Shown piece after piece: positions 18,141-26,132 of a stretch of DNA of 64,000 nt. The stretch's first letter is position 1. Each line of letters opens with the position of its first letter. The position numbers were made by a program, and so were the translations under genes. The notes under the pieces are model-generated. The model searched no databases, was not told where the DNA came from, and was given only the letters and a program-made list of their open reading frames with translations. The DNA is from Alistipes sp. (GTDB lineage: Bacteria > Bacteroidota > Bacteroidia > Bacteroidales > Rikenellaceae). Location of the stretch: positions 1 through 64,000 of the forward strand of contig JAFWYM010000012.1 of the NCBI GenBank assembly GCA_017517705.1. The letters run 5' to 3'.

Positions 18141-19511
18141 ATGAAACTTGCAACCGAATACATCGACAAGAACAAAGATCGCTTCTTGGAGGAACTTTTT
18201 GACCTCCTTCGCATCCCCTCAATCAGCGCCCAGCCCTCGCTCCACAAGGGCGACATGGTACGCTGTGCCGAGTGGCTTGCCGCAGCACTTGTTAAGGCTG
18301 GTGCCGACCGCGCTGAGGTTATGCCCACGGAGGGTAACCCCGTAGTATATGCCGAGAAGATTATCGACCCCAAGGCTAAGACCGTGCTCGTATACGGCCA
18401 CTACGACGTTATGCCCGAGGATCCCATCGACGAGTGGAAAACCAACCCCTTCGAGCCCGTAATTAAGGATGGCCGTATATGGTGCCGTGGTGCTGACGAC
18501 GACAAGGGACAGCTCTACATGCACGCCAAGGCCTTCGAGGCTATGGTTGCCACCGACACCCTCCCCTGCAATGTTAAGTTCATGCTCGAGGGCGAGGAGG
18601 AGATTGGCTCACCAAGCCTATATAAGTTCTGCGCCGACAATAAGAAGCTCCTTAAGGCCGACATCATCCTCGTTTCGGATACGTCGATGATTGGCCTCGA
18701 CACACCGACCATCACTGCAGGATTGCGCGGTCTTACGTATATGCAGGTGGAGGTTACGGGCCCCGATAAGGATCTGCACTCAGGTCTCTTTGGTGGTGCT
18801 GTTGCCAACCCCGCCAATGTCCTTGCCAAGCTCGTAGCATCGCTCACGGACGAGTTTGGCCGTGTGACCATCCCCGGCTTCTACGACGATGTGCGCATCC
18901 TCTCGGATGCCGAGCGTAAGGCTCTCAACAAGGCGCCCTTCTCGCTTGAGGAGTACAAGAGGGCTCTCGACCTTGGCGACGTAGCCGGCGAGGTAGACTA
19001 CACCACCATGGAGCGCACAGGCATACGTCCCTCACTCGACGTTAACGGCATCTGGAGCGGCTACACGGGCGAGGGCACCAAGACCGTCATCCCCTCGAAG
19101 GCCTACGCCAAGATATCTATGCGTCTTGTTCCCAACCAGGACTTCAAGAAGATTGCAAAGCTCTTCGAGAAGCACTTCCGTCGCATAGCACCCAAGAGCG
19201 TGAAGGTTAAGGTTGAGTTCCTGCACGGCGGTGCCCCCTACGTGTCACCCACCGACCTTCCGGCATATAAGGCTGCGGAGAAGGCCGTGGAGACGACATT
19301 CGGCATCACACCGCTACCCTTCTACTCTGGTGGCTCTATTCCTATCATCTCAGGCTTCGAGAACATCCTCGGCATCAAGTCGATACTTTTGGGCTTCGGC
19401 CTCTCTAAGGATGCCATACACTCGCCCAACGAGAGCTATGGTCTCGACCAGTTCTACAAGGGCTTGGAGACACTGCCATACTTCTATAAGTATTTCGCAG
19501 AGATGAAGTAA
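18141..19511 (+). CDS. M20 family dipeptidase
   Basis: 456 residues. Metal-site motifs of M20/ArgE-DapE peptidases are visible: VLVYGHYDVMP (His and Asp ligands), GADDDKGQLYMHAKA, the catalytic and ligand Glu in MLEGEEEIGSPSLY, and a dimerisation-domain insertion from about 190 to 300. The C-terminal GLSKDAIHSPNESYGLDQFYKG provides the last His ligand. It is cytoplasmic, with no signal peptide, and probably cleaves dipeptides. A strong bidirectional terminator follows 2 bp after the stop. Confidence 0.93.
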   Translation: MKLATEYIDKNKDRFLEELFDLLRIPSISAQPSLHKGDMVRCAEWLAAALVKAGADRAEVMPTEGNPVVYAEKIIDPKAKTVLVYGHYDVMPEDPIDEWKTNPFEPVIKDGRIWCRGADDDKGQLYMHAKAFEAMVATDTLPCNVKFMLEGEEEIGSPSLYKFCADNKKLLKADIILVSDTSMIGLDTPTITAGLRGLTYMQVEVTGPDKDLHSGLFGGAVANPANVLAKLVASLTDEFGRVTIPGFYDDVRILSDAERKALNKAPFSLEEYKRALDLGDVAGEVDYTTMERTGIRPSLDVNGIWSGYTGEGTKTVIPSKAYAKISMRLVPNQDFKKIAKLFEKHFRRIAPKSVKVKVEFLHGGAPYVSPTDLPAYKAAEKAVETTFGITPLPFYSGGSIPIISGFENILGIKSILLGFGLSKDAIHSPNESYGLDQFYKGLETLPYFYKYFAEMK

Positions 19512-19512
19512 T

Positions 19513-19548
19513 GAATAAAATAGGGCTCCGAAGAGCCCTATTTTATTC
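19513..19548. terminator. intrinsic terminator after the dipeptidase
   Basis: Perfect 16-bp stem GAATAAAATAGGGCTC/GAGCCCTATTTTATTC with loop CGAA. The A- and T-rich flanks make it usable in both directions. Confidence 0.9.
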
Positions 19549-19580
19549 AATGAGTAATGAGGAGTGAGGAGTGAGTAATT
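19549..19580. repeat. TGAGTAATGAGGAGTGAG-type dispersed repeat
   Basis: The motif tgagtaatgaggagtgagg recurs at 31301-31323 and 60203-60234, with a simpler form at 42131-42150, always intergenic. Function unknown. Confidence 0.6.
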
Positions 19581-19623
19581 AAGGTAATGATGCAAAAAGC
19601 GGCGCTTTTTGCATCATTACCTT
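19581..19623. terminator. long perfect hairpin, terminator for the PiT gene
   Basis: A 20-bp perfect stem (starting AAGGTAATGATGCAAAAAGC) with a 3-nt GGC loop lies 34 bp beyond the stop of the minus-strand phosphate transporter. It has no mismatches, which is unusually long for a plain terminator. Confidence 0.75.
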
Positions 19624-19657
19624 TTATTCAGTCTCATCTTGCTTTTTGGGCCTCCTA

Positions 19658-21874
19658 TTACGAAGAGTGAACGAAGTGTTCGAGCGACTTCATAATATTT
19701 CGCGAGTGTAGAATCATCGTCTTAGTCTCCGTGAGAATGTTGAAGAAGAGCATATTGGCTGACGATGAGCCACCGGTATCGCGTAGGCGGCGCAACTGGT
19801 TCTGCATAACCTCGTCGATGAGGTCGAACATCTCGTCACGCTTATTTAGGATAGACTCCATATTGTCGAACGAGCGCGAGCGGAGCATATCGTTAATCTC
19901 GCCGAAGATCTCCTCCACGCGGTCGTTGATGCGCTTAAGGTCGTATACCTGCTCCTTCGAAAGGCCTGTATGGTTGTTATCCACGTGCTTATAGCATGGG
20001 CGCGTGATGTGGAGCAGAGCCTTGCTGGTCTCCGAGATATAGTCGACAACCTGCACATAGAAGTGGCCTGTGCTTACGTCGCTCTCCTCGAGCGTGCGCA
20101 ACAGGGGTATTATCTCATACTTCTGCTCGCGCGTAGAGTGGTAGAACTCCTCAGCCTCGCGCACCATGTCGCGGAGCACCTTGCGGTTCTCCTTAAAGAC
20201 GGCAACGATGGTGCGGTCGTATATCATCGTCACCTTCTCCATCGACGAGCATACATCCTCGGTATATGCTATGAGCGCCTCCTCGGGGCTCTGCTTGAGC
20301 GTATCTCCAATCTTTGCCACGGCCGAAGCCTCGCGCTCATCCTCCTTCTTATCCTTCGAGAAGTTACTCTTAACAAGGAGGACAAGACATAGTAGCGTAA
20401 CACCGATAATTGCCACCTTGCCGCCATACGCCAGGATGAGCGTTACGCCGAGGGCGATGACAAAGCCACCTACAGCCGTGACAAACCATCCCATAATCAC
20501 GGTAGTGACACCCGTGATACGATATACGGCACTCTCACGTCCCCATGCTCGGTCGGCAAGCGACGAGCCCATAGAGACCATAAATACCACGTACGTAGTA
20601 GATAGGGGCAACTTAAGCTGCGTACCTATAGATATGAGTATGGCAGCAGCCGTGAGGTTTACCGTGGCACGTATGAGGTCGTAGTTCACATCGCCACGCT
20701 CCTCCTCGGGCAGCTGCACAAAGCGGCTGTTGATAAACTCTATCACGCGCTTAGGCGTGATGGCCGCAAGAGCGTCGTTCATGGCACGCGCACCGCGCAC
20801 GATGCCGCGCGAAGCTACCGTTGCCTCGCTATTTGTAGGAGCCTCCTCGCTCTGCGACGAGAGCTTACGCTCGGTCTCGATAACGCGCATAGCCTTCTTC
20901 GACATAAAGAGCGTAACGACCATCACCAAGCCCGCAGCGCACATAATCCAGAAGTTGGCCACCGTAGGCTCCGAGAGCGCAGCCATGGACGTAGGCGCCT
21001 CACCGGCATCCTTGGCAATCATATATGAGTCGTAGCCGGCATAGGGCACACCGATGAAGTTTACGAGGTCGTTACCCGCAAATGCCAACGCCAGGGAGAA
21101 GGTGCCGGCAAGGATAGAGACACGCAGGATGTTAACCTTGCAGCGCTGCAATACCCATAGCAACAACGAGCTGCCGAGCCATAGTATCAAGAGCGCCATA
21201 CCGGTATTTTCGTTGACAAAATCCTTCAACCCCTCGGGGATGAGCGTCGTGCTCTTCAAGCCCTTGAATACCGTGAAGTAGATGATACCCGCAAGTGTGA
21301 TGCCACACCACAAGGCTCCGAAACGGTTGAATATCTTACTATAGCGGAATGTGAAGATTATACGCGATATGTACATCAGCAGATGGCCCGTAAAGAAGGC
21401 TAACACCACCGAGAGCAGGATACCCGAGACTATAGCCAAGGCGTTACCCGAGTTGATAAACTCGCCAAGCGACGCTGTGGTCGTACCACCCCAGATATTG
21501 TACAACGCCAGCGCCATGGCCGAGCCGAGCAAGCCGAAGACGAGCGACACGGTCGTAGATGTTGGCAGGCCGAGCGAGTTGTATATATCCAGGAGGATGA
21601 TATTCGAGAGCATCATACCGAGGAAGAGAATCATAATCTCCTCGTACGAGAACATCGCCGGATAGAAGACACCGCTACGCGCCACATCCATCATACCACT
21701 CGAGGTCATCACACCGACCATAACACCCACACCGGCAACCGTAAGGATTATATTCTTCTTAGCCACCTTCGAGCCAAAGGCTGAGTTGAGGAAGTTAACG
21801 GCGTCGTTCGATACACCTACGACAATGCCCACTACGGCGAGAACCGCCAAAGTAATTACTATAAATAGATCCAT
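19658..21874 (-). CDS. PiT-family inorganic phosphate transporter with C-terminal PhoU-like domain
   Basis: 738 residues. The PiT halves contain GVSNDAVNFLNSAFGSKVA near residue 21 and AGNDLVNFIGVPYAG near 265, with about ten TM segments and the duplicated PiT signature. From about residue 520 a soluble helical DUF47/PhoU-like domain follows (PEEALIAYTEDVCSSMEKV). It probably imports phosphate by ion symport and may regulate uptake through the PhoU-like tail. The gene is divergent from a PhoB/PhoR-like pair, with a Pho-box-like array between them. Confidence 0.92.
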   Translation of the reverse strand: MDLFIVITLAVLAVVGIVVGVSNDAVNFLNSAFGSKVAKKNIILTVAGVGVMVGVMTSSGMMDVARSGVFYPAMFSYEEIMILFLGMMLSNIILLDIYNSLGLPTSTTVSLVFGLLGSAMALALYNIWGGTTTASLGEFINSGNALAIVSGILLSVVLAFFTGHLLMYISRIIFTFRYSKIFNRFGALWCGITLAGIIYFTVFKGLKSTTLIPEGLKDFVNENTGMALLILWLGSSLLLWVLQRCKVNILRVSILAGTFSLALAFAGNDLVNFIGVPYAGYDSYMIAKDAGEAPTSMAALSEPTVANFWIMCAAGLVMVVTLFMSKKAMRVIETERKLSSQSEEAPTNSEATVASRGIVRGARAMNDALAAITPKRVIEFINSRFVQLPEEERGDVNYDLIRATVNLTAAAILISIGTQLKLPLSTTYVVFMVSMGSSLADRAWGRESAVYRITGVTTVIMGWFVTAVGGFVIALGVTLILAYGGKVAIIGVTLLCLVLLVKSNFSKDKKEDEREASAVAKIGDTLKQSPEEALIAYTEDVCSSMEKVTMIYDRTIVAVFKENRKVLRDMVREAEEFYHSTREQKYEIIPLLRTLEESDVSTGHFYVQVVDYISETSKALLHITRPCYKHVDNNHTGLSKEQVYDLKRINDRVEEIFGEINDMLRSRSFDNMESILNKRDEMFDLIDEVMQNQLRRLRDTGGSSSANMLFFNILTETKTMILHSRNIMKSLEHFVHSS

Positions 21875-21891
21875 ACTCCAATAGTTTGTCG

Positions 21892-21899
21892 CAAATATA
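21892..21899 (-). promoter_or_regulatory. -7 box TATATTTG of the PiT gene
   Basis: The plus-strand CAAATATA is the reverse complement of TATATTTG, 18 bp upstream of the start codon. The 11-bp direct repeats at 21908-21937 lie immediately upstream, in the activator position. Confidence 0.65.
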
Positions 21900-21907
21900 C
21901 GACATAA

Positions 21908-21937
21908 TTGTTACATTTTTGTTACATTTTTGTTAAG
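21908..21937. promoter_or_regulatory. Pho-box-like array of 11-bp direct repeats
   Basis: TTGTTACATTT at 21908-21918 and 21919-21929, then TTGTTAAG at 21930-21937, are in exact 11-bp register; a similar TTGTAACATTT lies at 21950-21960. The 11-bp repeat geometry and the TGTTAC/TGTCAT-like core match PhoB binding sites. The site lies between PiT and the PhoB-like regulator. Assignment to PhoB is an inference. Confidence 0.65.
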
Positions 21938-22019
21938 CCGACATAATAGTTGTAACATTTTATCGATACCTATTTATTAAAAAGGGTGTTTCATTCTTGC
22001 TTTATTGCTAAATTTACAT

Positions 22020-22027
22020 TAAATTTG
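22020..22027 (+). promoter_or_regulatory. -7 box TAAATTTG of the response regulator gene
   Basis: Matches TAnnTTTG 70 bp upstream of the start at 22098. No clear -33 TTTG. Confidence 0.5.
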
Positions 22028-22097
22028 TATGTCAAAGGCAAGTGGTGCTGCTGATTATATAATTTTAACGAGTGATTGAAATATTCATCTAAGGGAA

Positions 22098-22796
22098 ATG
22101 GACAATTATCGCATCTTAGTTGTCGACGATGAGGAGTCGTTGTGTGAGATATTGAAGTTCAACCTCGAGCGCGAGGGTTACGAGGTGACTACGGCGCTCA
22201 GCGCTGAGGAGGTGTTATCGATGGATATTGGAGGCTACGACCTTATGATCCTCGACATTATGATGGGAGAGCTCAGTGGCTTCGGTCTTGCCCGCATCCT
22301 GCGCAAGCGCCCCGAGACGGCCACAACGCCGATAATATTCTGCTCGGCCCTCGACTCCGAGGCCGACAAGATCAAGGGCTTGGACATCGGTGCCGACGAT
22401 TATATATCAAAGCCCTTCTCCGTAGCTGAGGTTATGGCGCGCGTGCGCAGCGTGCTACGTCGCTCGAAGCGCAACACCCCGACCGCAACAGCCGACAAGG
22501 ATGATGCGATCCTCACATTCGAGACCCTCGTGGTCAACAACCGCGATAAGAGCTGCATGCTCGATGACCAGGAGATAGCCCTCACACGCAAGGAGTTCGA
22601 CATCCTCGTTCTACTGCTCTCGAATCGTGGCACGATACTCTCGCGCGAGCAAATAATGAAGCGCGTATGGAGCGAGGAGGTCGTTGTTCTCGACCGCACG
22701 ATAGATGTAAACATCACACGCCTACGCAAGAAGTTAGGCGTATATGGCAATAATATAGTAACACGTACAGGCTATGGCTATGGATTCAAAGTCTAA
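22098..22796 (+). CDS. OmpR/PhoB-family response regulator
   Basis: 232 residues. The receiver domain starts RILVVDDEESLCEIL (acidic pocket) with phosphoacceptor Asp in LMILDIMMGELSG and the switch Lys in DDYISKPF. The C-terminal winged helix (about 135-232) contains LTRKEFDILVLLLSNRG and VVVLDRTIDVNITRLRKKLG. The kinase gene overlaps its 3' end by 23 bp. The PhoB assignment rests on the divergent phosphate transporter and the Pho-box-like repeats. It is expected to activate phosphate-starvation genes. Confidence 0.9.
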   Translation: MDNYRILVVDDEESLCEILKFNLEREGYEVTTALSAEEVLSMDIGGYDLMILDIMMGELSGFGLARILRKRPETATTPIIFCSALDSEADKIKGLDIGADDYISKPFSVAEVMARVRSVLRRSKRNTPTATADKDDAILTFETLVVNNRDKSCMLDDQEIALTRKEFDILVLLLSNRGTILSREQIMKRVWSEEVVVLDRTIDVNITRLRKKLGVYGNNIVTRTGYGYGFKV

Positions 22797-23877
22797 GATT
22801 ATCAGTTACCGCGGCGGTATGTACCTGCTATTGGCGATACTCATCGTCACGCTCATTGGAGGATTTATAACCTACCACTTCTCGCTCTTAAGCCACAACA
22901 GCAAGATTAATGGCATCGACGAGGGCATCTTCTACGCCATCCTCGGCGTGGCAGTAGCCTCTATCGTTATCGCCCTGATGCTTGCCGTGCGTCTCAACCG
23001 CAACCTCAAGAGTCTCGACCGCGTGGCTACAGCCATGGAGAATGGTGCCGACATCGACTCGATGCCCAACTTCGCCAATGACGAGCTTGGCGACATCTCG
23101 CGCCACATTATAGACCTATACCGTCGTCTACGCGAGGCCTCGAGCGACGCACAGCGCGAGCACGACAATGCCATGCACGAACACCAGGAGAAACTACGCA
23201 TCAAGCGCCAGCTGACAAACAATATCAACCACGAGCTCAAGACCCCCGTGGCAGCCATCCAGGGCTACCTCGAGACGATGACCACATCCAAGGATATCAC
23301 TTCTGAGGAGCGCGACATGTTTATCGCGAAGTGCTATGCCCACTGCCAGCGCCTCACGCAGCTCCTCACCGACGTCTCTACCATCACACGCCTTGAGGAT
23401 GGCAGCAGCCGCATAGAGCGCGACAGGGTCGACCTGCATGCCATCATCGACGACATCGCCTCAGATGTGGCACTGCTACCCGACGAGCGACGTATGCGCA
23501 TGAACATCACGCTGCCCTCGCCCATGCCCGTCATGGGTAACACATCACTGCTGATGTCTATATTTAAGAACCTAACGGACAACGCTATAGCCTACTCCGG
23601 TGGTCGCGATATATATGTTAAGCTCGTGAGTGAGGATGACACGATGTATACGCTGTCGTTTGCCGACAACGGCATTGGTGTCGACGACGACCATATAGGC
23701 CATATCTTCGAGCGTTTCTACCGCATAGACGCAGGTCGCTCGCGCAAGCTTGGCGGCACGGGCCTCGGCCTCTCTATCGTCAAGAACGCCGTGCTCTTCC
23801 ACGGCGGTGACATCACCGTGAAGAATCGCAAGGTAGGCGGCTTGGAGTTCGTTATGACACTTCCCAAGGCTAAATAG
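22774..23877 (+). CDS. sensor histidine kinase (PhoR-like)
   Basis: 367 residues. Two TM helices (about 14-36 and 49-70) are separated by only a short loop, so no extracellular sensor domain is present. A linker then leads to the H-box NNINHELKTPVAAIQGYLE (phospho-His), the N-box NLTDNAIAY, the G1 box DNGIGVD and the G2 box GGTGLGLSIVKNA. It starts inside the regulator gene (alternative ATG at 22780). A PhoR role, sensing through PiT/PhoU contact rather than an external ligand, is an inference from context. Confidence 0.92.
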   Translation: MAMDSKSKIISYRGGMYLLLAILIVTLIGGFITYHFSLLSHNSKINGIDEGIFYAILGVAVASIVIALMLAVRLNRNLKSLDRVATAMENGADIDSMPNFANDELGDISRHIIDLYRRLREASSDAQREHDNAMHEHQEKLRIKRQLTNNINHELKTPVAAIQGYLETMTTSKDITSEERDMFIAKCYAHCQRLTQLLTDVSTITRLEDGSSRIERDRVDLHAIIDDIASDVALLPDERRMRMNITLPSPMPVMGNTSLLMSIFKNLTDNAIAYSGGRDIYVKLVSEDDTMYTLSFADNGIGVDDDHIGHIFERFYRIDAGRSRKLGGTGLGLSIVKNAVLFHGGDITVKNRKVGGLEFVMTLPKAK

Positions 23878-23910
23878 CACACAAATGATTAATAATTAAA
23901 ACCTAAGCAG

Positions 23911-24660
23911 ATGAAAAAGTTAACCGTTATGTTATCAGCACTCGTTGCCATGGCATCGTGTGCATCGACACCCGAGGAGCTACTTGTGGAGAGCTTCGAG
24001 ATTGCAAACATCGAGATGCCCGAGAAGTACATCGAGTACCAAAAGAAGTATATCAAGCTCGCCGAGCAGACTCTAAATCTCAACGATAAGGAGTTCGCCG
24101 AGTTTGCCAAGAAGAGCAATTGCGAGTTGGACTATTGGATGTGCATAAATCGTCCTGATGAGATAGAGATCGACCACAACCCCGAGGCCTTTCCTGAATT
24201 TATCCGTCTGTGTAGGAAGAAGGACCGCTCACTTGCTGAGGATATCGACGAGGCATACCTCAACTTCCTTGAGGTCTTGGGCACAAAGCAGGAGCGCGTA
24301 AGATCCGACTATAGCGACTGGGATGAGGATGGCTTGATAGCTTCGGTCACAAAGGGCGACTATGCCAAGAACAAGGCCGGATATATCGCCACTAAATTGG
24401 GCAAGTGCGCTTATGAGTGCGAGCTTGCCATGGCAGAGTTATACATCGACTATATTGAGACATATACCGATTTCATAGAGACCGCCACGGAGTTTACAAA
24501 CCATAATGTATACTGCCGTGACATAGATAAAAAGATAGGAAAAGAGCAGTGGAAGGAGTTGACGGATGCAAGTCAGAAACTCCAAGAGAAGATTGACGAA
24601 AACTTCGATAAGATTTACGACTTAGAGTGGCAAATCAAGAGTAGAATGGCAAGTTTGTAG
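23911..24660 (+). CDS. putative lipoprotein of unknown function
   Basis: 249 residues. The N-terminus MKKLTVMLSALVAMASCAS has a lipobox (MASC), so it is predicted to be membrane-anchored after signal peptidase II cleavage. The rest is highly charged and helical (IDENFDKIYDLEWQIKSRM) with no recognised domain. It follows the kinase by 33 bp and may belong to the same operon. Confidence 0.75.
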   Translation: MKKLTVMLSALVAMASCASTPEELLVESFEIANIEMPEKYIEYQKKYIKLAEQTLNLNDKEFAEFAKKSNCELDYWMCINRPDEIEIDHNPEAFPEFIRLCRKKDRSLAEDIDEAYLNFLEVLGTKQERVRSDYSDWDEDGLIASVTKGDYAKNKAGYIATKLGKCAYECELAMAELYIDYIETYTDFIETATEFTNHNVYCRDIDKKIGKEQWKELTDASQKLQEKIDENFDKIYDLEWQIKSRMASL

Positions 24661-24691
24661 ATAGATTAGGGAACGCGGTTAAGCGCTATTA

Positions 24692-24795
24692 TAGGGAGTT
24701 TAAGGAGTTTAGGGAATTTAGGGAGTTTAGGGAGAGCGCTATCATCATTTATCACTAAGCTCCTTAATTTCACTAAATTCTCTAATCTCCCTAAT
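24692..24795. repeat. 9-bp-unit inverted array, copy R2
   Basis: Left arm: about 4.5 units of agggagttt/aaggagttt. Hinge: gagagcgctatcatc. Right arm: ctccttaat, ttcactaaa, ttctctaat, ctccctaat. The arms are approximate reverse complements in a 9-bp period. The hinge and the flank after the right arm are nearly identical to R3 at 48863. Confidence 0.8.
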
Positions 24796-24820
24796 ACACA
24801 ACCTCCTTCGTTGCAAACCC

Positions 24821-24947
24821 AATTTGTTGTCAGAAGGGGTTAGGCTTGGTCTCGACATGAAATCAGCCCGGATGGGACATACTAAGCGTATTTCCCATTC
24901 GGGCTGATGATTGAGAGGCCGAGAATGACCCCTTATCACAAGAAATT
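24821..24947. mobile_element. MITE/REP-like element, copy A
   Basis: 127 bp. The ends AATTTGTTGTCAGAAGGGGT and (reverse complement) AATTTCTTGTGATAAGGGGT form terminal inverted repeats. The core hairpin is GGATGGGACATAC / GTATTTCCCATTC. No ORF, so non-autonomous. Confidence 0.8.
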
Positions 24948-24948
24948 A

Positions 24949-25077
24949 AATTTGTTGTCAAAAGGTAGTAGATGCAACGCTCGGCGAATTTCGAGGCGAT
25001 GGGCTGTACTATGGCGTACTGCCCATTGCTGAGATAATTCGTTAGCGGCAGCAGATGCTGCCTTTTCACAACAAATT
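24949..25077. mobile_element. MITE/REP-like element, copy B, ending at the nucleotidyltransferase stop codon
   Basis: 129 bp with terminal repeats AATTTGTTGT at both ends and AAAGG next to them. The core hairpin is GATGGGCTGTAC / GTACTGCCCATTG. The right end overlaps the minus-strand TAA at 25076-25078. Confidence 0.85.
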
Positions 25078-25981
25078 ACCAGAGGTTACGCGGATATAAA
25101 CCACGCTCAATAAGCTCTTCGAGCTTTGCCATAAGCAACGGCTTATCCTCCTTATAAGTTACGCCAAACCAGTCACTTGTAGTCTTAAGCACGCGCATGG
25201 TAGCAGTGCCCTCGCTGATAAGTTTGTTAACCATTCTGGGGATGTAGAACTCGGACTTGAGGTTGTCGATATTCTCGGCAAGGAACTCCTTGAAATAGGC
25301 CTCAGAGTGGCGGAAGTAGTCGGGGGTGAAGCCAAAGAGGTTCATAGATACGGGGGTATCCTCCGCAAGAGGCTCATCGGCGCCACCATCATGGAAGAGG
25401 ATGGTGCCATTGACGCGCTCTATCTGTGTGCGCTCGACCATGCCACGAAGGTTGCCCTCGTCGTCTACGGTACATACACCTCGCGACACCGTACCATTCT
25501 CCGAGAGCGTCTTATTCACCTGGTAGCCAACCATACAATAGCGACCCTCAGTGCCCTCGAGAGTCTGGAGGTACTCACTGATAGTAGCATAAGCCTCGCG
25601 GCCATAGAAGTCGTCGGCATTGATAACAGCGAAGGGCTCGTTGATGACATTTGCAGCCATCATAACAGCATGGTTCGTACCCCACGGCTTCTGGCGTCCA
25701 TCGGGGAGTGTGAAGCCCTCGGGGAGGTAGTCGAGCTCCTGGAATACGTACTCCACAGCAATCTTACCACCGAAGCGCTCGGCGTTGAACACCTCCTTGA
25801 AGTCGGCCTCGAAAGAGTGACGGATAACAAAGACAACCTTACCGAAGCCGGCACGTATAGCATCGTATACCGAGTAGTCGATGATAGCCTCGCCATTGGG
25901 GCCTACGCCATCCATCTGCTTGAGCGATCCGTAGCGCGAGCCCATACCCGCAGCCAAGACCAAAAGTGTAGGTTTTACCAT
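25076..25981 (-). CDS. sugar-phosphate nucleotidyltransferase family protein
   Basis: 301 residues. NTP_transferase fold: LAAGMGSRYGSLKQMDGVG at the N-terminus (nucleotide-binding signature) and FAVINADDFYGREAY (metal-binding Asp). The C-terminal part lacks a left-handed beta helix, unlike GlmU. Close in plan to Bacteroidota nucleotidyltransferases of unknown sugar specificity. No sugar-pathway gene is adjacent. It is convergent with the lipoprotein gene and divergent from the LytM gene. Confidence 0.85.
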   Translation of the reverse strand: MVKPTLLVLAAGMGSRYGSLKQMDGVGPNGEAIIDYSVYDAIRAGFGKVVFVIRHSFEADFKEVFNAERFGGKIAVEYVFQELDYLPEGFTLPDGRQKPWGTNHAVMMAANVINEPFAVINADDFYGREAYATISEYLQTLEGTEGRYCMVGYQVNKTLSENGTVSRGVCTVDDEGNLRGMVERTQIERVNGTILFHDGGADEPLAEDTPVSMNLFGFTPDYFRHSEAYFKEFLAENIDNLKSEFYIPRMVNKLISEGTATMRVLKTTSDWFGVTYKEDKPLLMAKLEELIERGLYPRNLW

Positions 25982-26017
25982 AGTCGTATTATCTTAAATA
26001 TTATCAATTTCGTAGCA

Positions 26018-26025
26018 CAAAGGTA
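26018..26025 (-). promoter_or_regulatory. -7 box TACCTTTG of the nucleotidyltransferase
   Basis: Reverse complement of CAAAGGTA, 37 bp upstream of the start at 25981. The -33 box is imperfect. Confidence 0.5.
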
Positions 26026-26066
26026 AAAAAGTTATCGTAAAATACCAAGTATCCCACCATTTTCGT

Positions 26067-26074
26067 TATCTTTG
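26067..26074 (+). promoter_or_regulatory. -7 box TATCTTTG of the LytM/dxr operon
   Basis: Matches TAnnTTTG 58 bp before the ATG at 26133. No exact -33 TTTG. Confidence 0.5.
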
Positions 26075-26132
26075 TCGGGTTATACTCATATTAATGAGTA
26101 AGGACAAATTGTAATTAGTAATATTGAAGTAT

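Larger units (their letters stand above)
24661..25075. other. 415-bp gene-free gap filled by repeats
   Basis: No gene is supported between the lipoprotein and the convergent nucleotidyltransferase. The gap consists of one 9-bp-unit inverted array (R2, 24692-24795) followed by two MITE-like elements in tandem (A, 24821-24947; B, 24949-25077). Confidence 0.8.
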
